Below, one piece after another: positions 17,916-25,378 of a stretch of 64,000 nt of DNA. The notes below the pieces were generated by a model. It was not told the origin of the DNA. It saw nothing but the letters and a program-made list of their open reading frames with translations, and made no database searches. How positions within the stretch are numbered: position 1 is the first letter of the stretch; each line of letters begins with the position of its first letter. The DNA comes from Devosia limi DSM 17137 (GTDB lineage Bacteria; Pseudomonadota; Alphaproteobacteria; Rhizobiales; Devosiaceae): positions 456,479 through 520,478 of the forward strand of contig NZ_FQVC01000001.1 of assembly GCF_900128975.1 (NCBI RefSeq), read 5' to 3'. The position numbers were made by a program, and so were the translations under genes.

Positions 17916-19064
17916 CTAGAACAGGCTCATCTGCTTGTCTTCAACCTTGGGGGCGAGGAAGAGATCGTTGCGCAGGCCCGGTAGCTTGTCGACGAGGCCG
18001 TAGCGTTCGCGGGCCTTGTCGAAGCGTTGGCGAAGCAGGGTGGCGTAGGGGCCTTCGCCAGTCATGCGCGAGCCAAAGCGCGGATCATTGTCGCGCCCGC
18101 CGCGCGTGTCGCGGATCAGGCCGAGGACGTGGCGAACCCGGTCCGGGAAGTGGCGCAGCAGCCACTCGCGGAAGATATCGCGCACTTCGCCCGGCAGGCG
18201 GACCAGGATCATCGACGCGCCCTTGGCCCCTTGGGCAGCGGCGGCGTCGAGAATGCGTTCAAGCTCCATGTCGTTGATCGCCGGGATCATCGGGGAAGCA
18301 AATACCGAGACGGGAACCCCAGCTTCCGCCAGCAACCGGATGGCTTCCAGGCGGCGGGCCGGCGAGGAGGCGCGCGGTTCCATCTTGCGGCTGAGCTTGT
18401 GATCCATCGAGGTCATCGAGATCGCCACCTTGACCAGGTTCAGCTTGGCCAGTTCGGTCAACAGATCAAGATCGCGGATGATCAGCGCCGACTTGGTGGT
18501 GATCATCACCGGATGGCGGGTCTCCAGCATGACTTCGAGGATGCCGCGGGTCAGCTTATGCTTGCGCTCGGCGGGCTGGTACGGGTCGGTATTGGTGCCC
18601 ATGGCGATGGCCTTGACCTTGTAGTTCCGAGCGCCGAGCTCGGCCCGCAGCGCCTCGACCGCATTGGTCTTCACATAAATATCGCGCTCGAACTCGATCC
18701 CGGCGGAATGGCCAAGAAAGGCGTGGCTGGGCCGGGCGAAGCAATAGGAACAGCCATGCTCGCAGCCGCGATAGGCATTGATCGAGCGATCAAAGCCAAT
18801 GTCGGGGCTGTCATTGGAGGTGATGATGGTCTTGGCGCGTTCAGTGTGCTCGACCGTCTCGAACAGCGGCAATGGCTCGACCGTGCTCCAGCCATCGTCA
18901 AAGCCCTCGCGGCTCTGCTTTTCAAATCGGCCGGAATGATTGGACTGCGCGCCCCGGCCGCGATTGCGGCTGGGATCGACCAGTTCGCGCCGCGCGAGAT
19001 CGGCGTCGCGGCTACGGCTCAAGCGTTCCAGGGCTTCAAAGGATGGGGCCTGATAGAGGGCCAT
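17916..19064 (-). CDS. PA0069-family radical SAM protein
   Basis: A 382-residue radical SAM enzyme of the PA0069/Rv2578c group, distantly related to spore photoproduct lyase; its reaction is unknown. The iron-sulfur motif CEHGCSYC (C101, C105, C108) has the canonical C-x3-C-x2-C spacing after DRSINAYRG. A typical family segment is AIAMGTNTDPYQPAERKHKLTRGILEVM, followed by SALIIRDLDLL and the C-terminal DNDPRFGSRMTGEGPYATLLRQRF. I chose the ATG giving MALYQAPSFEALERL, with GGGAG seven nt upstream; an 18-codon extension is possible. A LexA-type box lies 76-90 bp upstream, so induction by DNA damage is plausible. Confidence 0.88.
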   Translation of the reverse strand: MALYQAPSFEALERLSRSRDADLARRELVDPSRNRGRGAQSNHSGRFEKQSREGFDDGWSTVEPLPLFETVEHTERAKTIITSNDSPDIGFDRSINAYRGCEHGCSYCFARPSHAFLGHSAGIEFERDIYVKTNAVEALRAELGARNYKVKAIAMGTNTDPYQPAERKHKLTRGILEVMLETRHPVMITTKSALIIRDLDLLTELAKLNLVKVAISMTSMDHKLSRKMEPRASSPARRLEAIRLLAEAGVPVSVFASPMIPAINDMELERILDAAAAQGAKGASMILVRLPGEVRDIFREWLLRHFPDRVRHVLGLIRDTRGGRDNDPRFGSRMTGEGPYATLLRQRFDKARERYGLVDKLPGLRNDLFLAPKVEDKQMSLF

Positions 19065-19139
19065 GTTCCGTCTCCCAATAGCGCCGGGGCGAGGGGGAAT
19101 CACCCGGTTCGACGTCAAACAAAGCTAACAGGAGTTGCG

Positions 19140-19154
19140 GAACATAACAAGAAC
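19140..19154 (-). promoter_or_regulatory. LexA-type (SOS) box of the alphaproteobacterial kind
   Basis: GAAC-N7-GAAC on the plus strand (GTTC-N7-GTTC on the minus strand) is the direct-repeat LexA operator known for alphaproteobacteria. It lies 76-90 bp upstream of the radical SAM start and reads GAACATAACAAGAAC. One such match is expected by chance per roughly 65 kb per strand, so its place in a promoter region is what matters. Confidence 0.5.
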
Positions 19155-19440
19155 AAGTAGAAAGACGAGGGGATGTATCATGTTTCCAAAATCAAGCCCC
19201 AAAGGGGCATTGCAAGACTTTACGGGCCGGGATGAGAAGGAGTAGAGAACGCGCCCCGGCATTCTACCGGTCTGGCGATCACTGCGCCGCCAGCCCGCCA
19301 GCCCGCCCGCCCGCTGGGGCCAGTTCCATATCGATCAGCTTGCCGACACGTGCTGTCACAAGCAATTCGCATTGCCGTGTCGAATACCGGCGCCGTTCTT
19401 CGTCGCTGGAGCGATGACATTCATTGAGAGGGATTTGAGG
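19155..19440. other. Gap between radical SAM and MFS genes
   Basis: This stretch belongs to the divergent promoter region of the radical SAM and MFS genes. It holds a small GCCCC-AAA-GGGGC hairpin near 19196-19210 and a low-complexity GCCAGCCCGCC-type run near 19291-19315. I see no gene or recognised regulatory RNA in it. Confidence 0.5.
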
Positions 19441-20919
19441 ATGACAATGGAAGCAACCATGGATGCTGCGCCCGAACAGGCGCCGCACCACCCCGTCAAT
19501 GCAGCCCGCAACCGGCTGGTCATTGTCATTCTTCTGGTCTCGACCTTCGTGGTGTTTCTCAACGAAACCATCATGAGCGTCGCCATTCCGCACCTGATGA
19601 AGGATCTGGGCGTCACGGCCAGCGCCGCGCAGTGGCTGACCACGGCCTTCCTTCTGACCATGGCGGTGGTGATCCCGGTCACCGGCTTCCTTTTGCAGCG
19701 GATCAACACCAGGCCGATCTTCGTGGCGGCCATGAGCATCTTCTCGCTCGGTACCCTGGTCTGCGCGCTGGCGCCGGGCCTCGAACTGCTGGTGGCCGGC
19801 CGCGTGGTTCAGGCCACCGGCACCGCCATCATGATGCCCCTGCTCATGACCACGGTGATGACGCTCGTTCCCCTTGAGGGACGCGGCAAGACCATGGGCA
19901 ATATCTCGATCGTCATGTCCGTGGCCCCCGCCATCGGCCCGACCATTGGCGGGTTCATCCTCGCCAATTTCGACTGGCGCTTCATGTTCTATTTCACCCT
20001 GCCCATCGCCATCCTGACGCTGGTTCTGGGCGCCATGCGCATCCGCAATGTGTCGACGCCCCGTTTCGCGCCGCTTGATGTGTTCTCGGTAATCGTCTCC
20101 GCCCTGGCCTTTGGCGGCCTGGTCTACGGGCTGTCCAGTCTGGGGGAAGCCTCCGAGCACGGTTCGGCCATACCCAGCTGGGTGCCGATCGCGGTTGGCC
20201 TCGTTGCCATGGCAATCTTCGTCTGGCGCCAGATTGGGCTGCAGCACCAGAACAAGGCGCTGCTCGACCTCCGGACGCTGCAGCACAAGAACTATACCTT
20301 TGCGCTGCTGACCATGGCCGCCGCCATGGTGGCGCTTCTGGGCACCTCGATCCTGATGCCGATCTACACCCAGAGCGTGCTGGGCCTCGATACGCTGCAG
20401 ACCGGCATGATCCTGCTACCCGGAGGGTTGCTTATGGGGCTGCTCGGCCCGGTGGTGGGGCGGCTCTATGACCGCCACGGCCCCCGGCCGCTGCTGGTGC
20501 CGGGCGCGATTATGGTTTCGGCCGTGATGTGGGCGCTGACCTTTGTCGGCACCACTACCCCGGTCTGGGCGGTCATTGCCGGCCATATCGTGCTCAGCGT
20601 CGGGTTGGCCTTCACCTTCACCCCGCTGTTCACCGCCTCGATGAGCTCGGTGCCGATGCCGCTCTATTCTCATGCCAGTGCCATTCTTGGCTCCGTGCAG
20701 CAGGTGGCAGGGGCGGCCGGTATCGCCCTGTTCGTGGCGGTGATGAGCCTGCGTACGGCAGCCGGTGCTGCCGAGGGACTGGTGGGTAATGAAGCGCTGG
20801 CCGCCGGGATCCGCTCGGGCTTCCTGTGCGGCGCCATCATTTCGCTGCTGATGGTCGTGGCGGCGCTGTTCGTCCGCAAGCCGGCCTCCACCGCACCGGG
20901 TGACACCGCCGTCCATTAG
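19441..20919 (+). CDS. DHA2-family MFS drug/proton antiporter
   Basis: A 492-residue inner-membrane transporter with about 14 hydrophobic segments, matching the EmrB/QacA (DHA2) type of multidrug efflux pump. Signature regions are STFVVFLNETIMSVAIPHLMKDLG in helix 1, the AAQWLTTAFLLTMAVVIP segment, and motif C-like GPTIGGFI in helix 5. A GRLYDRHGPRPLL motif-A-like loop comes later. No adjacent EmrA-type partner or regulator is present. The start is uncertain: an ATG at 19441 or the one two codons on, which has AGG seven nt upstream. A strong intrinsic terminator follows. Substrate is unknown. Confidence 0.9.
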   Translation: MTMEATMDAAPEQAPHHPVNAARNRLVIVILLVSTFVVFLNETIMSVAIPHLMKDLGVTASAAQWLTTAFLLTMAVVIPVTGFLLQRINTRPIFVAAMSIFSLGTLVCALAPGLELLVAGRVVQATGTAIMMPLLMTTVMTLVPLEGRGKTMGNISIVMSVAPAIGPTIGGFILANFDWRFMFYFTLPIAILTLVLGAMRIRNVSTPRFAPLDVFSVIVSALAFGGLVYGLSSLGEASEHGSAIPSWVPIAVGLVAMAIFVWRQIGLQHQNKALLDLRTLQHKNYTFALLTMAAAMVALLGTSILMPIYTQSVLGLDTLQTGMILLPGGLLMGLLGPVVGRLYDRHGPRPLLVPGAIMVSAVMWALTFVGTTTPVWAVIAGHIVLSVGLAFTFTPLFTASMSSVPMPLYSHASAILGSVQQVAGAAGIALFVAVMSLRTAAGAAEGLVGNEALAAGIRSGFLCGAIISLLMVVAALFVRKPASTAPGDTAVH

Positions 20920-20958
20920 CGCCGGCGGGCGTTTTCCCGAGAACGGTCAAACCAATCG

Positions 20959-20993
20959 GCCCCTGCCGCGACCATCGCGGCAGGGGCATTTTT
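20959..20993 (+). terminator. Intrinsic terminator after MFS gene
   Basis: GCCCCTGCCGCG and CGCGGCAGGGGC form a perfect 12-bp stem with a 5-nt loop, followed by ATTTTT. It lies 40 bp beyond the MFS stop codon and upstream of the diguanylate cyclase gene, so the two are transcribed separately. Confidence 0.9.
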
Positions 20994-21110
20994 GGACAAC
21001 ACTGCTGTCGGTTGGGGGAAATCCTGTCGGGACCGCAAGGCCGCAAGTCCGCCGCAATCGAACGCTTTGCTTACCTTTCGAGGCTAAGAAGCACGTCGCG
21101 GGGGCGGGAC

Positions 21111-22274
21111 GTGGAACCAATCGACAATTTTGCGGTGATCCTGCCTATCATCCAGGCCTCCCTGGGTGTGGTGTTTGCCCTATTGTTTCGGTCCGGTATC
21201 CGCAGCGCCGGTCACTGGGGCGTGGCCTATCTCCTCAGCGCCGCCGCCATCGCCGTCTATATCCTGCCCGTTGATGGCACGGTCCTCACCCTGGTCTCCG
21301 ACGGACTGTTCCTTGCGTCCTATTTCATGTTTGGCGAGGCCATCATTGCCCGCTTCGGTGTGCCACCGCACCGGCCGTTGCGCCTGGCACTGGGCGTCGG
21401 CGTGTTCCTGGCCGATATCTATGTCGTCGTCGGCCTGGAAAGCCTCGGCGCCAGCGTGCTGGTGGTCGATCTCGGCATCAGCCTGCAATTGGCCACGGCC
21501 TGTGCGCTGTCCTGGCGGCACATGCTGCGCGGGATCGATCTGGTCATTGGCCTGCTGGCGCTGCTCAGCGTGTTCAGCAATGCCGGCATGGCGCTATTGT
21601 TCGGGGTTCTGCTGCCGCCCGGCGAGGATGTGGCGCAGTTCCTTGCGAGCAATTATGCCTTTGTCATGCAATTGTTGGCCAGCGCCTTCAGCCTCTGGTT
21701 CGGTCTCGCCGGACTGGCGGCGATCACACTGGATATGCTGGGGAAATATCGCCAGGCGGCCCATCACGATCCGCTGACGGGCCTGTTGAACCGTCGCGGT
21801 TTCGAGGTCGCGGCGCGCCGGGTGCGCGGGGCCGAGGGCAAGGGGGTCCTGCTGATCCTCGACCTCGACGGGTTCAAATCAATCAACGACCAGTTCGGGC
21901 ATGATACCGGCGACCTGGTGCTGGCCGGGCAGGCCAGCCTGCTGCGCGCGATGCTGCCGCCACAGGCGGTGATCGCCCGGTTTGGCGGCGAGGAATTTGT
22001 CGCGCTCCTGCCGGGCGTCTCGCTGGCCGAAGGCGGCGCACTGGCCGATAGCGTGCGCCTGGCCTGTGCCGGCCGGGATTGGCGGCAGCTGGGAGTGGAT
22101 CGTGCGGTGACGCTGTGCGCCGGTGTATCTGCCTATGGTCCGGACGATGTCAGCCTGCGTCATGCGCTGCGATGCGCCGATACCGCGCTTTACGCCGCCA
22201 AGGCAGCGGGGCGCAATCGGGTCATGCTCGGGCGTGACGGCGCTGTCGAGCCTGTCGGCGGGGGAGCCGCCTGA
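21111..22274 (+). CDS. Membrane diguanylate cyclase (GGDEF domain)
   Basis: A 387-residue protein with six to seven N-terminal membrane helices (about 5-205) and a C-terminal GGDEF domain (about 215-375) that makes cyclic di-GMP from GTP. The domain starts with HDPLTGLLNRRGF and has LDLDGFKSINDQFGHDTGD, then an intact GGEEF motif (292-296). The inhibitory I-site (RxxD before the motif) is absent; RAML is found near there. The N-terminal half probably senses a membrane or periplasmic signal. I chose the GTG start, preceded by GGGGGCGGGAC; a TTG start 33 codons upstream is less likely. It is convergent with moaB with a 6-bp gap. Confidence 0.9.
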   Translation: MEPIDNFAVILPIIQASLGVVFALLFRSGIRSAGHWGVAYLLSAAAIAVYILPVDGTVLTLVSDGLFLASYFMFGEAIIARFGVPPHRPLRLALGVGVFLADIYVVVGLESLGASVLVVDLGISLQLATACALSWRHMLRGIDLVIGLLALLSVFSNAGMALLFGVLLPPGEDVAQFLASNYAFVMQLLASAFSLWFGLAGLAAITLDMLGKYRQAAHHDPLTGLLNRRGFEVAARRVRGAEGKGVLLILDLDGFKSINDQFGHDTGDLVLAGQASLLRAMLPPQAVIARFGGEEFVALLPGVSLAEGGALADSVRLACAGRDWRQLGVDRAVTLCAGVSAYGPDDVSLRHALRCADTALYAAKAAGRNRVMLGRDGAVEPVGGGAA

Positions 22275-22280
22275 GCCAGA

Positions 22281-22817
22281 TCAGCGCTCGTCGAGGCGCG
22301 GCATCAGCTCGACGAAATTGCAGGGCTTGTGGCGATAATCGAGCTGGTGGCTGAGGATACCTTCCCAGGCATCGCGGCAGGCGCCGCGCGAGCCGGGCAG
22401 GCAGAAGACGAAGGTGGTGCCGATCAGCCCGCCGGTCGCCCGCGACTGCAGTGAACTGGTGCCGACGGTGGTCGCCGAATATTGGTGGAACAGCACGGAG
22501 AACCCCTCCATGCGCTTGTCGAACAGGGGCTCGACCGCCTCGGGGGTGACGTCACGGCCGGAAAAACCTGTGCCCCCGGTGGTCAGGATGACGTCGACCC
22601 CGGGATTGGCGACAAAGCCCTGCACGGCCTGGCGGATCAGCTGGATATCGTCGCGCACCACGACGCGGTCGGCGCAGCTATGGCCGTCGGCTTCCAGCAA
22701 CGACCTGAGCAGGGCGCCGCCGGTATCGGTTTCCAGCGTCCGCGTGTCGGACACGGCAACGACGGCAATGGACAGCGGCTTGAACGCGCGGTCTTCAAAT
22801 CGTTCCGTCTTGAACAT
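22281..22817 (-). CDS. moaB: Molybdenum cofactor biosynthesis protein MoaB
   Basis: A 178-residue MoaB/Mog-fold protein that acts in adenylylation of molybdopterin in the Moco pathway. Family segments are IAVVAVSDTRT (about 17-27), DTGGALLRSLLEADGH, and ILTTGGTGFSGRDVTPEAVEPLFDKRMEGF (about 76-105). The second conserved part is QSRATGGLIGTTFVFCLPGSRGACRDAW. It overlaps the 3-prime end of the upstream MFS gene by 23 bp on the same strand, which suggests coupled translation. No other molybdenum gene lies in the window, so the link to the transporter is not explained. Confidence 0.93.
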   Translation of the reverse strand: MFKTERFEDRAFKPLSIAVVAVSDTRTLETDTGGALLRSLLEADGHSCADRVVVRDDIQLIRQAVQGFVANPGVDVILTTGGTGFSGRDVTPEAVEPLFDKRMEGFSVLFHQYSATTVGTSSLQSRATGGLIGTTFVFCLPGSRGACRDAWEGILSHQLDYRHKPCNFVELMPRLDER

Positions 22818-24123
22818 CGCGCTTCTCCTCGGGCGTCTCGATCAATTCCTCCGGCACGGGCGCTTCGCGATCATCCGGAATCTCGTCGCTATCACTATCA
22901 GCCCGCGGATCGAGCGCAACGCTTTCCGGCGTCACCTGCTTGTCATTGCCCATCGGCTGGAAGGGCGCGCGGTCGGCGGCGGCCGGAGCATTGCGGATGC
23001 GCATGCGCATGAAGGCGAAGAGCGCCAGCCCGCCATGGAAGGTGGCGGTGACGATGAACAGGCCAACCGGCGAAAACGCGCCCATGATCATCGAGGCCAC
23101 CAGCGGGCCGATGGCCAGGCCAATGCCCAGGATCAGCAGCATGCCGCCGGCGATCTTGGCAAATTCGCCATCCTTGGCGAAGTCATTGGCATGGGCGACG
23201 GCGACGGCATAAATCGGGTTGGCCGAAAAGCCATAGAGCGCGAACAGCACATACATCATCCAGCCGGCGCCCGGATTGATCAGCACGGTCAAGGCGCCGA
23301 CCACGGCGGCAGTGCCGGAGAGCCCGATCAGCACCTTGCGCCGGTCGATGCGGTCGCTGAGACGGCCGAAGGGAATTTGCGCGATGGCGCCGAGCGTGGC
23401 GGCCAGAGCGAACAGAAAGGCGATGCCGCCGGCATCCAGACCCTGCTGATAGCCATAGACCGGGGCCAGCGTGCCGAAGGACCCATTGGCCATGCCAACC
23501 GAGAAGGCTGCAATCGCGGCGACGGGGGAAGTGCGATAGAGCAGCCAGACGTCGAGCTTGGCCGAAGCCAGCGGGCGGGGCTGGGGGCTGGAGGTCAGTG
23601 CGGTGGGCAAGACGGCGCAGATGAAGCTGATGGCGCCGATGACAAAGGGCACATAGCCGGCCACCCCGGTGATCGACATGGCGATCTGCCCCAGGGTCGA
23701 AGCGGTCATGTTGATGGTGGTGTAGATCGAAAAGATCGTGCCGCGGCTGCGGTTTTCGGCGACTTCGTTGAGCCAGCTTTCCACGATCATCGCCGCGCCG
23801 GCAAAACAGAAGCCGGACAGCGCGCGCAGGATGATCCAGCTGATATCGTTGATCAGCAGCAGATTGAGCAGGATGGTGATGGTGCCGATGGCGGCCATCA
23901 CCGAGAAGGCCCGGATGTGGCCAACCTTGCGCACCACCAGCGGCACGGTGATCGAGCCGGCAACAAAGCCCACCGACCAGCCAGTGCCGATCAGGCCGAG
24001 TGCCAGCAGCGAAAAGCCTTCCTCCGCGCCACGCACCGAGAGCAGCAAGCCTTGAAGCCCACCGCCGAACATCAAGAGGGCGGAGCCGAGGAACAGGGCG
24101 TAGATCTTGATGACGGACGACAT
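22795..24123 (-). CDS. MFS transporter (YcaD-like)
   Basis: A 442-residue major facilitator protein with 12 predicted membrane segments over about residues 1-385. A hydrophilic acidic tail of about 55 residues (rich in Asp and Glu, ending EKRDVQDGTI) follows. The sequence resembles the YcaD group: IESWLNE-like in FAGAAMIVESWLNEVAENRSRG, and IPFGRLSDRIDRRKVLIG as the motif-A loop. Substrate is unknown. The ATG giving MSSVIKIYALFLG fits the start of helix 1; a longer open frame exists upstream. Its 3-prime end overlaps moaB by 23 bp, so the two probably share a transcript. Confidence 0.88.
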   Translation of the reverse strand: MSSVIKIYALFLGSALLMFGGGLQGLLLSVRGAEEGFSLLALGLIGTGWSVGFVAGSITVPLVVRKVGHIRAFSVMAAIGTITILLNLLLINDISWIILRALSGFCFAGAAMIVESWLNEVAENRSRGTIFSIYTTINMTASTLGQIAMSITGVAGYVPFVIGAISFICAVLPTALTSSPQPRPLASAKLDVWLLYRTSPVAAIAAFSVGMANGSFGTLAPVYGYQQGLDAGGIAFLFALAATLGAIAQIPFGRLSDRIDRRKVLIGLSGTAAVVGALTVLINPGAGWMMYVLFALYGFSANPIYAVAVAHANDFAKDGEFAKIAGGMLLILGIGLAIGPLVASMIMGAFSPVGLFIVTATFHGGLALFAFMRMRIRNAPAAADRAPFQPMGNDKQVTPESVALDPRADSDSDEIPDDREAPVPEELIETPEEKRDVQDGTI

Positions 24124-24473
24124 GGCACTTCCGGGACTAGGTGCGAGAGAACGTTGCAAATCACGCAATGGTGACAATAGCGCGGCGTCGGCGTTTGGCA
24201 CGGCTGAAATGCGGCGATTGGGGAATTTAGTTTTTTGCGGTGGCGTGAGGCGCCTTAGCGTGTCGGTAGTCCGGTGGGGGTAGTCGCGCCGTGCGCTTGC
24301 AACACCACGGAGTCATTCCCGCGCAGGCGGGAAACCATTCTTTGGGTGGGTCCGGTGGTTCCAAGGAAGAATGGATTCCCGCCTGCGCGGGAATGACCCG
24401 GTGGGTGGTTAGGGAAGGGAGTGACTGGTGGCTTAGGAGTTAGACGGACACGGTCTCGGCGCCGCAGCCGCCA
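24124..24473. other. 350-bp gap with one family B repeat
   Basis: This gap lies upstream of the YcaD-like MFS gene and after the stop codon of the uracil-DNA glycosylase gene, both on the minus strand. It holds the promoter region of the MFS gene and the inverted repeat at 24312-24397. I see no small gene in it. Confidence 0.6.
24312..24397. repeat. Dispersed inverted repeat, family B, copy 1
   Basis: The left arm GTCATTCCCGCGCAGGCGGGAA and the right arm TTCCCGCCTGCGCGGGAATGAC are near-perfect complements (each arm is itself palindromic), with a spacer containing the CCATTCTT and AAGAATGG pair. Closely related copies lie at 60547-60625 and 62500-62588, and a single half-unit at 46613-46638. 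Confidence 0.9.
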
Positions 24474-25304
24474 TCATCCCCCGATACCAAGCTCGTCCAT
24501 TTTCAGCCGCAGGCTCAGCAGGTCGCGCCAGGCTTGTTGTTTGGCGGCGGGGGCGCGCAACAGATAGGCGGGGTGCAGTGTTGGCATGGCCTGGACGCCG
24601 TGATTGCCGACGACGACCTCGCTCCACTTGCCGCGCATCTTGAGGATGCCGGACGTGGTGGAGAACACGGTCTGCATGGCCGGGCCGCCCAGCGTCACGA
24701 TCAGGCGGGGGGCGACCAGTTCGACCTGGCGATGCAGGAACGGCAGGCAGAGCGCCATTTCCTCGGGGCTGGGGGTGCGATTGCCCGGCGGGCGCCATGG
24801 CACGGTATTGGCGATATAGACCTTGGTGCGATCCAGCCCGATGGCGGCCAGCATACGGTCGAGCAATTGCCCGGACTTGCCGACAAACGGCTTGCCCTGG
24901 CGGTCCTCTTCGGCGCCGGGTGCTTCGCCGATCAGCATGATCTCGGCATCCGGATTACCATCGGCGAACACCAGCTGGGTGGCGCGCAGCTTGAGCCCGC
25001 AGCCCTCATAGGCATTGAGCGTGGCTTCAAGTTCGCCCAGGCTCTGGGCGCTGGCGGCCAGCATGCGGGCTTCGGCGGGATCGGCCTGGAAAACAACCGG
25101 GGGCGGCGGTGGCGCCGGGCGTTCTGGCGCCATACCGGGCAAGGCGGCCTTGACCGGCGCAGCCGCTTGCTGCGGGCGGACCGGCGGCCGCTGTGCAAAA
25201 CGGTCGACCGGCTCTTCGCCCACGGCAATGTCGACCCCGGCGGCCCGATACCATTCGAGCACCGAGACCATTTCGGCGTGATTTAGCGGTCGATCTTCTG
25301 ACAT
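24474..25304 (-). CDS. Family-4-like uracil-DNA glycosylase
   Basis: A 276-residue protein that should remove uracil from DNA. The C-terminal 190 residues form the UDG domain: motif GEAPGAEEDRQGKPFVGKSG, then PPGNRTPSPEEMALCLPFL, and the HP motif TLHPAYLLR. The N-terminal 85 residues are Pro/Ala rich and probably flexible. Family 4 normally has four cysteines binding a 4Fe-4S cluster. Only two cysteines remain in this protein (in YEGCGLK and MALCLPF); the first and third ligand positions are Tyr and Trp (VPWRPPGN). The ATG giving MSEDRPLNHAEM was chosen. It diverges from the ETF-QO gene by 74 bp, a common rhizobial pairing as I recall. Confidence 0.86.
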   Translation of the reverse strand: MSEDRPLNHAEMVSVLEWYRAAGVDIAVGEEPVDRFAQRPPVRPQQAAAPVKAALPGMAPERPAPPPPPVVFQADPAEARMLAASAQSLGELEATLNAYEGCGLKLRATQLVFADGNPDAEIMLIGEAPGAEEDRQGKPFVGKSGQLLDRMLAAIGLDRTKVYIANTVPWRPPGNRTPSPEEMALCLPFLHRQVELVAPRLIVTLGGPAMQTVFSTTSGILKMRGKWSEVVVGNHGVQAMPTLHPAYLLRAPAAKQQAWRDLLSLRLKMDELGIGG

Positions 25305-25378
25305 GATCTCTGTTATGTCACAGCGCTCCCGGCGCGGCCAGACGGCGGGGCGCATGAAGCAGGATTAGGGCAGGATAT

